A model generated the notes under the pieces. The model saw only the letters and a program-made list of their open reading frames with translations. It made no database searches and was not told the DNA's origin. From Litoditis marina (lineage: Eukaryota > Nematoda > Chromadorea > Rhabditida > Rhabditidae): a stretch of DNA of 64,000 nucleotides. This document shows, one piece after another, positions 51,311 to 61,179 of this stretch (within the stretch, counting starts at the first letter, position 1; every line of letters starts with the position of its first letter). The translations under genes and the position numbers were made by a program. Where the stretch lies: positions 12,437,259-12,501,258 of the forward strand of contig OZ038434.1 of the NCBI GenBank assembly GCA_964036275.1. The letters are read 5' to 3'.

Positions 51311-51530
51311 GTGGGTGCCAAATATATAAATTTCTGCATCTCCCCGGAATAGAACCTGCGAGCAAAAGTTTCGTAGCAGGGCGCTAACCACTGCGCTATT
51401 GGAGTACATAACTGGCACTCTTTGGAATCGAGGAGATGTGTGCGTACACAGCGGAAAGTGAGATATACAGTACCCCCGCGCCTTTCCGTTGGCGACGACT
51501 ATAGCGGCCTTCTATACGCGCAAGCTTGCG
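51311..51530 (-). mobile_element. tRNA-related SINE, copy 1
   Basis: On the minus strand it carries an A-box-like GCGCAGTGGTTAGCGCC and a B-box GGTTCTATTCC about 40 nt later (51402 to 51340). Upstream on that strand is a body containing CTTTCCGCTGTGTACG and, further out, an inverted CAACGGAAAGG. Copy 2 is at 59990-60210 with the same order, so this is a family and not a chance tRNA fragment. It lies just 5' of srd gene C. Confidence 0.8.
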
Positions 51531-52088
51531 TGTTGCGGTAGCGTATTATTGATGAAACAGTGATATTAAAATGTATTGTGCACAGATACATAACAAGAGT
51601 TGTTTCAAATAGTGCAATGACCAGACTGTTCAAACAAATCTGTGGCAAAACGAATCCCCAAGGAATGCTTGTTAAAAGTGCAACCTACTTTCTACTCATC
51701 CAGTGTGATTAAAAGCAACCGTCTACCCAAATGAAAAGCGTCACTTCAAATGTCACTTATTACTATCTAATTGTTATATTGCCACCAGGTGATTACTCTG
51801 TAATACCTGAACAAACTGAACATGTGATAGAAAACCGAAATAGTGGGTGTAATTTTGATATGATTCCGAAGGAAAAAAATCTAGTTTCAGTTCATATGTA
51901 TAAGGAATACAGGGTGAGAAACAGAAATCAAGTTCTCAAGTATCAAGTGGTTTAATTACCCAAGTTTGAGGTTTCCTTCTCGTCCTTGGGTCGGAGTTCT
52001 ATTATCTTTCTACGTGGTTCGTGGAAAGTTGGTTTGCGGAAGTCTACTCCTCTTCTTCTAATTTATCAGGTATACTTTTACTATTAAA
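51531..52088. other. spacer and possible LINE 5' region
   Basis: No gene found. The LINE 5' end cannot be placed without a second copy; some of this could be its 5'UTR. Confidence 0.4.
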
Positions 52089-53243
52089 ATGTATTACACC
52101 ACACCCCCGCCTCCCATTTCACATTTTGTCCGTCCCGATACTGTTCCGTCCCACCATGTGGCTAAAACCACCTCGTTTTGTCCATCGTTTCCTAACAATT
52201 CCAACCTTGTCACATCAAAAGGCGCGGCAAACGTCATCCGCCCACGTTCTCTGTTTTCTGAACACTTTGTCCGTTTCACTGTAAATGGTTCCATTGTTAC
52301 TCGTCCCAGCCTACGTTGTCCATCTGAAGACGAGCTCATCGACTACGCTATTCCTACCATTCCTTTCATTGCACCTTTCAATGATGACCAAGTGAAGAAA
52401 CGCTCTGTGGTCATGTATGGCCTTCCATCTGCCCCGCCCCACCTTTCGAGCGTCCTCAAGAGGAAATGGTACTTCTGGATCTTCTATAGGTTGCTGGATT
52501 ATACCGGTCTCGAAGGTCACGTCACTTCATGTTGCCCAATGGGAAGGGAATATTTCAATGTTAACCTGAAGTATAGCACGCGCACTGTCAAACTTATCCT
52601 TGACAACTCCCACGACTCCTCTTATTTCATCAAGAGGTTTGCACAGCTAACACAATTGCATGATTTCAGGTTTGCCCTATTGCACCTTTCAGCTCGTGCT
52701 AGTATGGGTGATGCGGAGAGAGCCAAGTGGCGTGCAGACAGGAAGAAAGCCCCCCATACCAATCGTCCTGCGTCTGTTATGCACATGTCTGTCCATTCAA
52801 ACGTCCCTTCACGTTCACATTCTCCTTCATCTCAAATGTCCATATCTCCTGTCCGCAGTCATGTGTCACATTCGTCTCATGTACCACCACATGTCGAGGG
52901 TGCCGTTGTTCAGGAAAACCAGACTTGTGCCACACCTTCTTCTCAACCCCCTTCCAAAATTCATTGTGGTACAACTGGCTCGCCAGAACAGCAACACCCT
53001 GCGTCTCACAAACGCAGTCGGGCTGTATCTCGTCCTTCCAGGAGGAGAAACAAGTCGGCTGCCGCGGCTACACCTAATAGGCGTGTCGTAACTCCCCTCA
53101 TTGTTAACCTTCGTGAAAAAATCGCGAAGGCAGGGTCCAAGCGAACAGCGACTGGGGCAGCTGCAGATTCTGAGACTGGGCGAGGCACCACGCATCCGAC
53201 TCCCTCGGAAAACAAACCCTCCGAGGAAGCGGTTGCAACCTAG
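52089..53243 (+). CDS. LINE ORF1 protein (nucleic-acid binding)
   Basis: Intact 384-aa open frame directly upstream of the LINE ORF2, in the position of ORF1, which in these elements coats the RNA. The first 200 residues look folded (SVVMYGLPSAPPHLSSVLKR, YFNVNLKYSTRTVKLIL). The rest is low-complexity, rich in Ser, His, Pro and basic residues (SRAVSRPSRRRNKSAAAA near residue 312). I see no CCHC zinc knuckle. The end overlaps or abuts ORF2, whose frame is open from before the ORF1 stop. Several long frames on the other strand over this region are shadows. Confidence 0.8.
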   Translation: MYYTTPPPPISHFVRPDTVPSHHVAKTTSFCPSFPNNSNLVTSKGAANVIRPRSLFSEHFVRFTVNGSIVTRPSLRCPSEDELIDYAIPTIPFIAPFNDDQVKKRSVVMYGLPSAPPHLSSVLKRKWYFWIFYRLLDYTGLEGHVTSCCPMGREYFNVNLKYSTRTVKLILDNSHDSSYFIKRFAQLTQLHDFRFALLHLSARASMGDAERAKWRADRKKAPHTNRPASVMHMSVHSNVPSRSHSPSSQMSISPVRSHVSHSSHVPPHVEGAVVQENQTCATPSSQPPSKIHCGTTGSPEQQHPASHKRSRAVSRPSRRRNKSAAAATPNRRVVTPLIVNLREKIAKAGSKRTATGAAADSETGRGTTHPTPSENKPSEEAVAT

Positions 53244-53317
53244 CCGCTCCCAGCTCTGTCTCTTCTCTCCCGGTTACTGGTCCCCCCGCTCAACTGTCTA
53301 CGTCTTTGCCTGTTCCC

Positions 53318-55189
53318 ATGTCCTCGTGTACGAAATCTCTAAACTTTGTCCTACTGAATGCCCGAAGTCTCCGTAACAAGACCGTGGAATTTCAATCTCT
53401 ACTTTACTCCAAAATGTTTGATGTTCTCTGTGTATGTGAAACCTGGCTAACGAGTGATTTCTCTAGTTCCCTACTAGACCATAAGCATTCCTTCACTGTT
53501 ATTAGAGCCGATCGTGAAAATAGAGGTGGTGGAGTAGCTATTTTTGCGGGTAATCACCTGACTGTTTCTGAAATTAACAGCCAAAGCATATTAGGAACTG
53601 AGGTTATTACTCTTGATATTTCCAAAACTAGCTCAGATATTTTCCGCCTTATTTTGGTTTACCGTCCCCCTTCATGCGACAGCAAAAACACAAGTGCGCT
53701 TTTCAAATTTTTAGAAGATCAAATGTCGGTATCATACCCCTGTGTAATTACTGGTGATCTCAACTTTCCAATTTGTGATACTCAGAACTTACACGCTTGT
53801 GTTCAAGGTAACATACTTAACTCGTTTGTTTCCGACAATGAATTAAATTTCTTGCATGATTTACCCACTCGCGGTAATCATTTTTTGGATATTATACTTT
53901 CGAATGATAATAGCCTTGTTGAAAACGTGAAAACCATGTGCAAGTTTTCAAATAGTGATCACAACATGCTAAGTTTTTCTGTCAATATTGAAGATCGTCC
54001 GATACCAAATGAAGTCACGCCACAGTGGACAAAAGGCGACTATAGCCAGATAAATTTCTACCTGGCACATCAAGATTTTTCCTTTGTTTATGATATGTCC
54101 CTATCTCTCCAAGCAGTTTATGACCGATTCATCAGTATTCTAAAATCAGCAATTAATACTTTTATTCCACATTCTTCACCGCGCGATAGATTGTTTTCTC
54201 CTGCTCACATCGTACGATCGTTCAATTCAAAAAATAAGGCATGGGAAAGTTTTATTAATGGCACTGGTAGTTTTTCAGTTTATTCTGTGTGTTCCAAACG
54301 GCATACTTTGAACTGTAAAAGATTTGCCATGAATTCTGAACAGAAGGTGATTGATTCCAGAGACCCGAAACGTTTTTATGGCTACGTTAACTCGAGAATA
54401 AAAGACTCGAGTAAAAGCACCATTCCGCGTATCAATAGTATGGAGAATCCAGCCAAGGTTCTCACTTCTCCTTCTGACGTAAGTAACTGTCTTTCCCAAT
54501 TTTTCCATTCAGTTTACAGCGAGGGCGCTATTATCGATACGCCCCCTGATTTCTTTCCTCCTAAATTACCCAATTTTCCTGACATATTTATCAACTCATC
54601 TCATGTTATTTCAGCTATCAAACAACTAAGTGATAAACAGTCACTCACCCCGGAAGGCATTCCCTCGTATTTCATCAAAAGAGTTTCGGATACGCTCCTA
54701 CCCCATCTCACCTTTTTCTATCAACGGTCGCTTATTTCTGGTAGTATTCCAAAACAGTGGAATGAAGCGATAGTTATCCCTCTACTCAAAAAATCCCCGC
54801 GTATTGATCCGAAAAACTATAGACCGATTAGTCTAACCTCCTCGTTTTGCAAAATATGTGAAATTTTTCTGAGTAAACGACTTCTAAAATTTTTCACGTC
54901 AAACTCCTTGCTTGACCACAATCAATTTGGTTTTCTACCGGGTCGCTCCACTCTGAGCAATCTCATGTCCTGTATATCGTCCTGGCAAAATTCACTGCAA
55001 AATAACAAACCAGTAGATTGTATCTATGTTGACTTCCAAAAAGCTTTTGATTCTGTTTCCCATCAGCTCCTTTTGTACAAATTGCAAAAATATGGTGTAA
55101 GTGATGTTTTGTGCAAATGGATTGCCAGTTATCTGTCAAACAGGTCATTCAAAGTACGGGTGAATGATTGTTTACAAAACAGTCTATAG
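53318..55189 (+). CDS. LINE ORF2: endonuclease and partial reverse transcriptase
   Basis: 623 aa from the ATG; the frame is open further upstream, so the true start may overlap ORF1. The AP endonuclease has LLNARSLRNK (N14), CVCETWL (E41), LVYRPP, VITGDLNFP and NSDHNML, which cover the catalytic Asn, Glu, Asp-Asn and SDH boxes. The reverse transcriptase begins normally with PKNYRPISLTSSFCKI, FGFLPGRST and VDFQKAFDSVSHQ (first catalytic Asp). It stops at VNDCLQNSL, before the GVPQG and FADD boxes. The product cannot be a complete reverse transcriptase. The endonuclease looks undamaged, so the loss may be recent. Confidence 0.9.
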   Translation: MSSCTKSLNFVLLNARSLRNKTVEFQSLLYSKMFDVLCVCETWLTSDFSSSLLDHKHSFTVIRADRENRGGGVAIFAGNHLTVSEINSQSILGTEVITLDISKTSSDIFRLILVYRPPSCDSKNTSALFKFLEDQMSVSYPCVITGDLNFPICDTQNLHACVQGNILNSFVSDNELNFLHDLPTRGNHFLDIILSNDNSLVENVKTMCKFSNSDHNMLSFSVNIEDRPIPNEVTPQWTKGDYSQINFYLAHQDFSFVYDMSLSLQAVYDRFISILKSAINTFIPHSSPRDRLFSPAHIVRSFNSKNKAWESFINGTGSFSVYSVCSKRHTLNCKRFAMNSEQKVIDSRDPKRFYGYVNSRIKDSSKSTIPRINSMENPAKVLTSPSDVSNCLSQFFHSVYSEGAIIDTPPDFFPPKLPNFPDIFINSSHVISAIKQLSDKQSLTPEGIPSYFIKRVSDTLLPHLTFFYQRSLISGSIPKQWNEAIVIPLLKKSPRIDPKNYRPISLTSSFCKICEIFLSKRLLKFFTSNSLLDHNQFGFLPGRSTLSNLMSCISSWQNSLQNNKPVDCIYVDFQKAFDSVSHQLLLYKLQKYGVSDVLCKWIASYLSNRSFKVRVNDCLQNSL

Positions 55190-55323
55190 TATAGTTACAG
55201 AAAATATGAGAAAGATCTGAGAAATGCGATCACTTTAACCTCTAAAGAATATGGCATACCTCATAGCCCAAAAACATGCGAGCTAGTTCTCACGAGCTTC
55301 ACTCACAAAGTAGTTCGTAGAAG

Positions 55324-55797
55324 TTAAAGGGACCGTACCTCTATAATGTGCAATGTACGTAATTTTTGAAATATGAAAAGTTTCATTTATTCTGTTTCGC
55401 GATGAAAGTCATTTATTCTGTTTGAGATGACACATTATTACGGAGCAAAACAGAAGCCAACGTGATTTGGGTTACTGTAATGCAGCAATCCTTAATCTAT
55501 CGCTGCTTTGTAGTTATCATGATATTTACAAATCTTTCTCCACAGATTTCATATTGATAAATTTGGCCATCTTTTAAATGTGGTTCTGTAATTTTATGGA
55601 CATTTTGAAAATTTCGTACGTAGGTGAACTCGGCGGTGTATGTACGTGCGCGTGGTCGCGCCACATTTTCGAGAACACGGAGCAAGACAGGAAGTTGACA
55701 CCTACATAAATGATTTCGGTTTTTTAATGTGAACAATATCAACTAATCAGCTCGAACCTCCAAATTAAAGAGGAACGGTCCCTTTAAACCAGTAGAT
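55324..55797. mobile_element. TTAA-ended MITE, TTAAAGGGACCG family
   Basis: TTAAAGGGACCGTACCTCT at the left and the inverse of TTAAAGGGACCGTTCCTCT at the right. The inner parts do not pair extensively. About 474 bp, no supportable gene. It lies between the LINE remnant and the orphan srd exon. Confidence 0.88.
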
Positions 55798-55863
55798 TTG
55801 GTCTCTCTCATGCTGTTAATGAAATAATGACCATATTCTGATCGCACAACCTCTGAAACATAC

Positions 55864-55960
55864 CAAGTACACTCGAGCGGCTAGATATGTGTAATTAGCC
55901 GGCACATTTCTGAACATGCCGTATGAAATAATCCCCATCACTCTAGGTGTTGGTAACATT
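55864..55960 (-). pseudogene. orphan srd exon 2 (receptor D remnant)
   Basis: 97-nt exon with intact acceptor (TTTTTTTCAG) and donor (GTATGT). It encodes RMLPTPRVMGIISYGMFRNV and on to YLAARVYL, the same length and phase as exon 2 of receptors A-C. No exon 1 is found upstream to 57 kb, and no exons 3-7 downstream, where the MITE and truncated LINE lie. It is therefore a fragment. Confidence 0.85.
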
Positions 55961-56232
55961 CTGAAAAAAATTGATCGAAGTCTGCGCAAGCAAGAGTATA
56001 TTTGAGTAAGAAAAACTCATACATACTATTCTTTATTCAAACAACTAACCTATTTTGCATACGGTTCACATGTTTTAGTCAATAACAACATTTTCGATGA
56101 TTTCATTTCATATCGAATTCACAATGTATTTCATCACAATAAAAAATATGACACTGGAAGAATAGCGGGAAAATAAAGATGCCACTTTTGAGGAGGCTGG
56201 TCCTCTACTTAGAGTCGCCACTTCTTGTCTTG

Positions 56233-56644
56233 CTAATGAGCAGGTTCTACGGTGGAGACAGTGGGTTGCTGGAAATAAAGTTGTTTCAATAAATATCGAG
56301 GTAATTTTCGAAATATTCCGCGGAAAGACTGTGTTACATTACTAAGTTAAACAGTCACAGAAATGACATTGTCGAGCAAACAGGGAAGATACTGAGGGTG
56401 TAGAGTGTAGTCAATTGTATTCCATATTTAACCACGTCTTCTTTCAACTAACGAAACTTAAAAACTGTGAACTAACCGTGGTTCTCCCTGTTTTCTCCCG
56501 AGAAAGAAACTCATTGGACATCTTCTGAGTTTCTGCGGAACAGTTTGTAACCGCATTCGTATCCTGCGGAGAGGTGAAATTCTGGTCTGTTTTGCCTATA
56601 AATATCATAATAGACAATAGAAACTGAACTTGAAAGTTATACAT
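56233..56644 (-). CDS. possible small secreted protein
   Basis: Unrecognised. Two exons, 56644-56477 and 56268-56233, give 67 aa. The N-terminus MYNFQVQFLLSIMIFIG is a signal-peptide-like hydrophobic run. The rest is polar (KTDQNFTSPQDTNAVTNCSA) with one cysteine, and the C-terminus is QPTVSTVEPAH. An AG acceptor (TTTCCAAAG) lies 1 nt before the ATG, and intron phases join. The support is only the splice signals and the signal-like start; it could be a chance model or part of a larger gene. Confidence 0.35.
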
Positions 56645-56874
56645 ACTTTGGAAAGTTCGAGAAAGGAATTTGTGAAAGAAAGACGTAAAAATGTCAAATA
56701 TAAATAAAGTAAGGAGTTTATTTTTGTACAATGCTGTATCTAGTTCATTATGTGGCTAGCCTCTGATTACAGAAACTCCAGTCAGTCAACGTTAAAGTGT
56801 TAATTACGAATCAGTTATATAGGGGGTGTCAAATGTATACCTGAGACGTACACAGCATAATTTTGGAACAGCAA

Positions 56875-56963
56875 ATATTTGGTCACAGGCGGGGATCGAA
56901 CCATCGAGCCCGCAACTGATCAGCTCAAAAGCAAAGGTGCTAACCATTAGGCCATCCGACCAA
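56875..56963 (-). repeat. tRNA-like sequence (pseudogene or SINE head)
   Basis: On the minus strand GGCCTAATGGTTAGCACC (A-box) is followed by GGTTCGATCCCCGCC (B-box) at about 60 nt spacing. The acceptor ends GGTC and GACC pair only partly, and the T-arm side carries an extra GCGGGCTCGAT. I do not call a functional tRNA. Confidence 0.6.
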
Positions 56964-57903
56964 CATTGGGATTGCAGAATTGCGCTGCTACTTGAACGCA
57001 GTTACTGAGAAAAGAGCGCAAGCAGCTTTCAAGCGAACTTTTTCGGATATCTCTTCCAGTTTCTACTTTTCGTATGACAAAAAACTCGTGACTTTCTTTT
57101 TGGTAACGTACTTTTGAAATGGACATAATTTTCTTCAATATGTTCATAAAAAGAGATATTTATTTATTAAAAAATCAAAAGAGAAAAACATATGTGATCA
57201 TCTTGGTTCCCCGACGGACCGTCATTCCAGAGATTCGAGAACCTGAAAAACTATATATGAAAAAAGGACATCATCATTTCTTCTGGGTCTTTAGCATAAT
57301 CGTGAATGTGATATGGAAGCAGCAGAACGCACTCGATATCAAAAGATCATGCTGATACTAGTAGTCAATAAGCACCCGACTTTCCATTCTCAACACACAA
57401 TTTTTTTTTTCACAAAAGACAACTGACAACGGCAGCGCTTTGTGTTTTGCAGAAAATACCTGAGAATAAGGGGTTTCACTCAGGGCGAATTTGGCCGATT
57501 TTCGTGAAATTCTCGCAATTTGAAGAATAATTCCGTATTTTTCGGTGAATTTCTATTTTTTAAGGGAAAAGGTCGTACCGGCGGTAGGGTCGGTCAACTT
57601 TTTGGTCACCCCTGAATAGAGGGATGTGAATGAGTCAGCTATTTCACTTATTGGAATGAATTTTTTTTATTATTATTGAAAATTGAAATCCCCACTTTTG
57701 AAGAAAAACGGGTGCTTAACATGAACTATCCAACAAAATCACCCCCGAAATTGGATGCATAAAATAAACGGTAAGAATATCACGAATGGGGGCATAATCT
57801 TGAAATTGAAATAATCGAGAACGTACCTGCGCTCTCTTTCAACTCGTTGTTCCACTGAGCCAGTGAACGTATCTCCTTCCTCCCCTTTTGGCGATCGCAA
57901 TCA

Positions 57904-60900
57904 TCATAGTTTCAGGCGCAGACTGAAACACAAATACGTACGAAACATTGACCCATGAATAGAAGTAAACACTAATTTACGCAAAAACCGATAAAATGTT
58001 GAGAACGGCCTACATAGGGTTTTTTCTCGACCGAAAACGGACCAGGGAAATATCGAAATATTCGATTTTTCCATATATTTCAACGCTATTTAATGTTCAA
58101 ATTAAAAAAAGCACAAGTAATCAATCGAGAACTCACCTCAAGTCACCAGCAACCTCTCGGCGGACGACCATAACAGAAGAAGGTCGGAGGATTTCACATT
58201 TCTGGAAGAAAACTAATATTTTCAATATGACCGCGAAAATGAACACAGTTGGAAAACATACTTCTAAATTCGAAAGGGGACATTTCTAAGGACCCTATTT
58301 CAGTGAAGTGGTTTGATTGACCAGAATAATTTGAAAATCATGCTCTCATTCTGCCAAAATCAGGAAAATTGGTCCAATTTTCGAGCAAAATCACGAATTT
58401 TAACGAAATCATTCTGAAAAAACGGGGTCCTTTCTTCAGACAGTCAAAACTAACTGCATAGGTGAAAAGTCACGGGCCTAAAAGGTTCCTTTTAGGCCCG
58501 CGATTTCCGTAGCCGAAATCACCCTATTAGGGCCTACTAGGGGCGCTTAGGGCAACATTTTTCCTCTCAAATACTGGATTAAATATGTTTTTCTTGCTCA
58601 ACCTTGTGTATATACTCGAGAAATGTGACAAAACATAGATTAGAGCAACATAGTTGCAGTTAAAATCAAAAACAATGAAAAAAGCTAGGTCGATATAAAA
58701 AACGCGGCCCTTTTAGGGTCTTTTGGGCACGCGTTTGCGAAATCACCCGAAATTTCCCTTTTAGGGGCTAATAGTCCCTTGACTTTTCACCTGAGTGGTG
58801 AGTGTTAAGAAACGATAGTACTGCATAAAAAGGAGACAACTGAGAAAGTGTACGATATAAGGAAAAACCAACAAAACTAACGCAGACACAGCGAAATTAA
58901 ACGAAAGAACTTCAAATCTAATATGAAAATGATATAAAATAATAGTATTAACAACTCACAAACAGAATAACACGTGACGAGGGAAGAGTGGTGTTCTAGC
59001 TGAATCCGACCATCAGTGATCCAACTTTCCATGTCGAGTAGAGTTCCAGTATAATCTGCAAATTCGCGTATAAAACAAGAGACTATTGAATGGACAGCTA
59101 AATACCCTCGATAGTTATGAATGATTTACGCAAATAACGGAGAAGGAGAAGCGCACAATTACCCTCAATAATGAAGAATAAAAACGACAATCGAATGCGA
59201 GTGGTTTTTTTAAACGAGAGGTTTTTAAATAATGCAAAGGTTCACAGATACAAATTACTTACATGGTTCGCAAAACACAAATTGCAAAGTAAACCTAACA
59301 AGTATAAAAAATATGATGGAATAAGGAAGAAAATATAAGAAAAATACGAAAAACTGCCGCCATTTCCGCCGTTTTCCAGCTGCGGTAAAAATGCCGTCGC
59401 CGCCAAAATGTCGTCCACATTTGACACAGCGCAAGTGACAATTGACCGTAATATAAAATCTATTCCGTAAGCGAAACCTATAGAAATGTTTGAATGTGAA
59501 CTGGGATCTCTGAAGTTGAAAACCGAGTTGTTTACCAAGGTTCGCCCCACCAAATTGGTCACTAGTTGATATATCAAGTTGTAAAATCAAAGATTAGTGC
59601 ACAATTGTGCACCAAGTTCTCGGCAAAAAGTCTGATTCTTGATTTGCAACTTAAGAGGAGTGTCAGTAGAAATCAAGATGGCTATACCTGGTTGACTCTT
59701 GAGTTTTTCCTCCTTCTTGTCCGATTTATCCTCCTGTTTCGAGTCCAAATTAGATTCCTCGCCAGTCGTCTGATGATATTTCTCCTTCGGTTTCACGGGT
59801 GTCTTTTCTGTTGGTTTTTTGTCATCTTCATCGTTCTTCTCCTTCTTGGCAGCGGATTTGTCTCGTTTGTTTTTCGACACGCTGGTCGATTTGTCTTGCT
59901 GTGTTCTCTGAACATGGTCATTTACATTTAGTTGTGTTCTGCTTTCTGCGGAATCCTCAACAGAACGAAGCAACATTGTCACATAAAGGTCACACAAATT
60001 TATAAATTCTTGTCTCTCGCCGGAATCGAGCCTGCGGGCAGAACATTTGTAGCTAGGCGGTAACCACAGCGGTACGAGACTCGTTGATAGTCAAGCTTGG
60101 TAAACGGATACCTGTGCCCGTACACAGCGGAAATTGCGATATACAGTACGCTCCCGCTTTTCCGTTGGCGACGACCATAGTACGCCCTGCGTACGGACTA
60201 TCGCAAGACTACGTAGTTAGCTACTTGTTAGAAGTATAAGTGTCTCCCGATCTCCGCATGTCAACTCTATAAAATCGGACCTGGTTCAAATGTACACTTC
60301 TGCTGCAACTCTGAAAAGTTTGTACAAATGTACAAAAATTGGTCAGTTTTCCGTTCCTCTCTTGAAACGTACCTTTGTATCTTCTTGAGTAGGACTGTCC
60401 TCCGGGAGCGTACTCGTTAAACTTTTTTCTTTGCTAGTTCTCGGCTCTTTTGATATCTGAGAGTGATGATTTCAAAGATCAAACAACACACAAATATTGA
60501 AATAAAAATGCTGATAACTTTAGAAATACTACTTTTCATCGCCCAGCAAACTGTATAGAACTTGTTTTTCTGTCTTCAAACTATAGTGAGTTTGGGTTGT
60601 ATTTTGATCTGCGCAGTTTTTCTGATTCAAGATGCCTGACAACACCTAAGAACATGGAATTGGAATTCAAACGAAGCAGACAACAAATCATACTTCTGCT
60701 CTGAACTCCTGAAAAGAGATAAAAAAATCACCTGTTCTCGGATTGAATTTCCTGTTCGTCTTTCTTTTATATTCGGCTTTTTCGGTGTACAAAAAGCCAG
60801 GGCCTAAAAGTTATAGCACATTAAAGTAGGACGATACTGTGGACCAATCCCGACGCACAGGCCCTTTAAACTGCAATCAAAAAACGTATTGATGTTTAAA

Positions 60901-61054
60901 GGACCGAAGCGTTGGGAATGGTCCACATTATAGTCCTTCTTAACCTGAGAAATTGATATGCAATTAAAAACGAATCAGCTTTCTGTTGACTCACCGAGAT
61001 GGAGAGAATCATAGTTGTTAGAATCTGCAGGAGAAGAAGTAAGGATACAACCAT
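57904..61054 (-). CDS. Lys/Glu-rich secreted protein, unknown family
   Basis: Function unknown. Nine-exon model: 61054-60995, 60803-60732, 60711-60697 (approximate, 15 nt), 60645-60562, 60456-60373, 59907-59688, 59055-58960, 58212-58137 and 57922-57904; 726 nt, 241 aa. The N-terminus MVVSLLLLLQILTTMILSIS continues ALAFCTP, a clear signal peptide. Two Ser/Thr/Glu-rich exons follow (ISKEPRTSKEKSLTS, STLPEDSPTQEDTK), then a 73-aa Lys/Asp/Glu-rich exon (SKNKRDKSAAKKEKNDEDDK). The end has DYTGTLLDMESWITDGRIQL and CEILRPSSVMVVRREVAG. The ATG follows TCTGCCAG directly. Exons 1, 2 and 4-6 are well supported; the 15-nt exon and the last three are weaker, though their phases join. Introns hold a SINE, a TTAA hairpin and another foldback. 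Confidence 0.55.
58459..58794. mobile_element. foldback element, GGTGAAAAGTCA family
   Basis: TAGGTGAAAAGTCACGGGCC at the left faces the inverse of CAGGTGAAAAGTCAAGGG at the right. Inside are several short hairpins built on GGGCCTAAAAGG and CCTTTTAGGCCC. About 336 bp. A partial copy lies near 61850-61892 (GGACCTAAAAGGACC...CACTTTCCACCTATG). It is inside the seventh intron of the Lys/Glu-rich gene model. Confidence 0.75.
59990..60210 (-). mobile_element. tRNA-related SINE, copy 2
   Basis: Minus-strand A-box-like CGCTGTGGTTACCGCC and B-box GGCTCGATTCC. The body contains TTTCCGCTGTGTACG and CGTCGCCAACGGAAAAG, matching copy 1 at 51311-51530. Both copies have an AAATTTATA stretch on the same side. 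It lies within an intron of the Lys/Glu-rich gene model. Confidence 0.8.
60821..60943. mobile_element. TTAA hairpin MITE, TTAAAGTAGGACGAT family, copy 3
   Basis: TTAAAGTAGGACGATACTGT at the left and ATAGTCCTTCTTAA at the right. TTAA is retained at both ends; 123 bp. It lies in intron 1 of the Lys/Glu-rich gene model. Confidence 0.92.
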
Positions 61055-61179
61055 CTGGCAGAGAAGTAGCAATGTTGAATGATCTTCTCGATCACAAATA
61101 TCACTTCACAAGAAATATGCACTTTTAAACTAATAGGACAGTTGAGATAAACTGAAAACAAACCAATTTTCAAGCAAGT

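Larger units (their letters stand above)
52089..55189 (+). mobile_element. CR1/jockey-type LINE, 3' truncated
   Basis: Two-ORF non-LTR retrotransposon with ORF1, an AP-type endonuclease and the start of a reverse transcriptase. The ORF2 frame ends at 55187-55189 before the catalytic FADD segment, and unrelated AT-rich sequence follows. No poly(A) or 3' tail repeat is visible. The 5' limit is not defined. The clade is inferred from the endonuclease style (LLNARSLRNK, CETWLTSD). Confidence 0.85.

Noticed and set aside
51335..51402. Functional tRNA gene
   Set aside because: The boxes belong to a repeated SINE unit with a second copy at 59990-60210; the cloverleaf stems do not pair.
52660..53215. 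Several 60-140 codon frames on both strands over LINE ORF1
   Set aside because: Shadows of the GC-richer ORF1; no motifs.
57826..57922. Helical reading with KEIRSLAQWNNELKESA followed by a GTACGT donor, possibly another exon
   Set aside because: No acceptor opens this frame: an in-frame TGA lies just after the only CAG. The phase entering from the previous exon gives a short ending instead.
59242..59590. 111-codon hydrophobic frames as an extra exon of the Lys/Glu-rich gene
   Set aside because: No acceptor-donor pair in the required phase; joining at TTCAG leads to an immediate stop.
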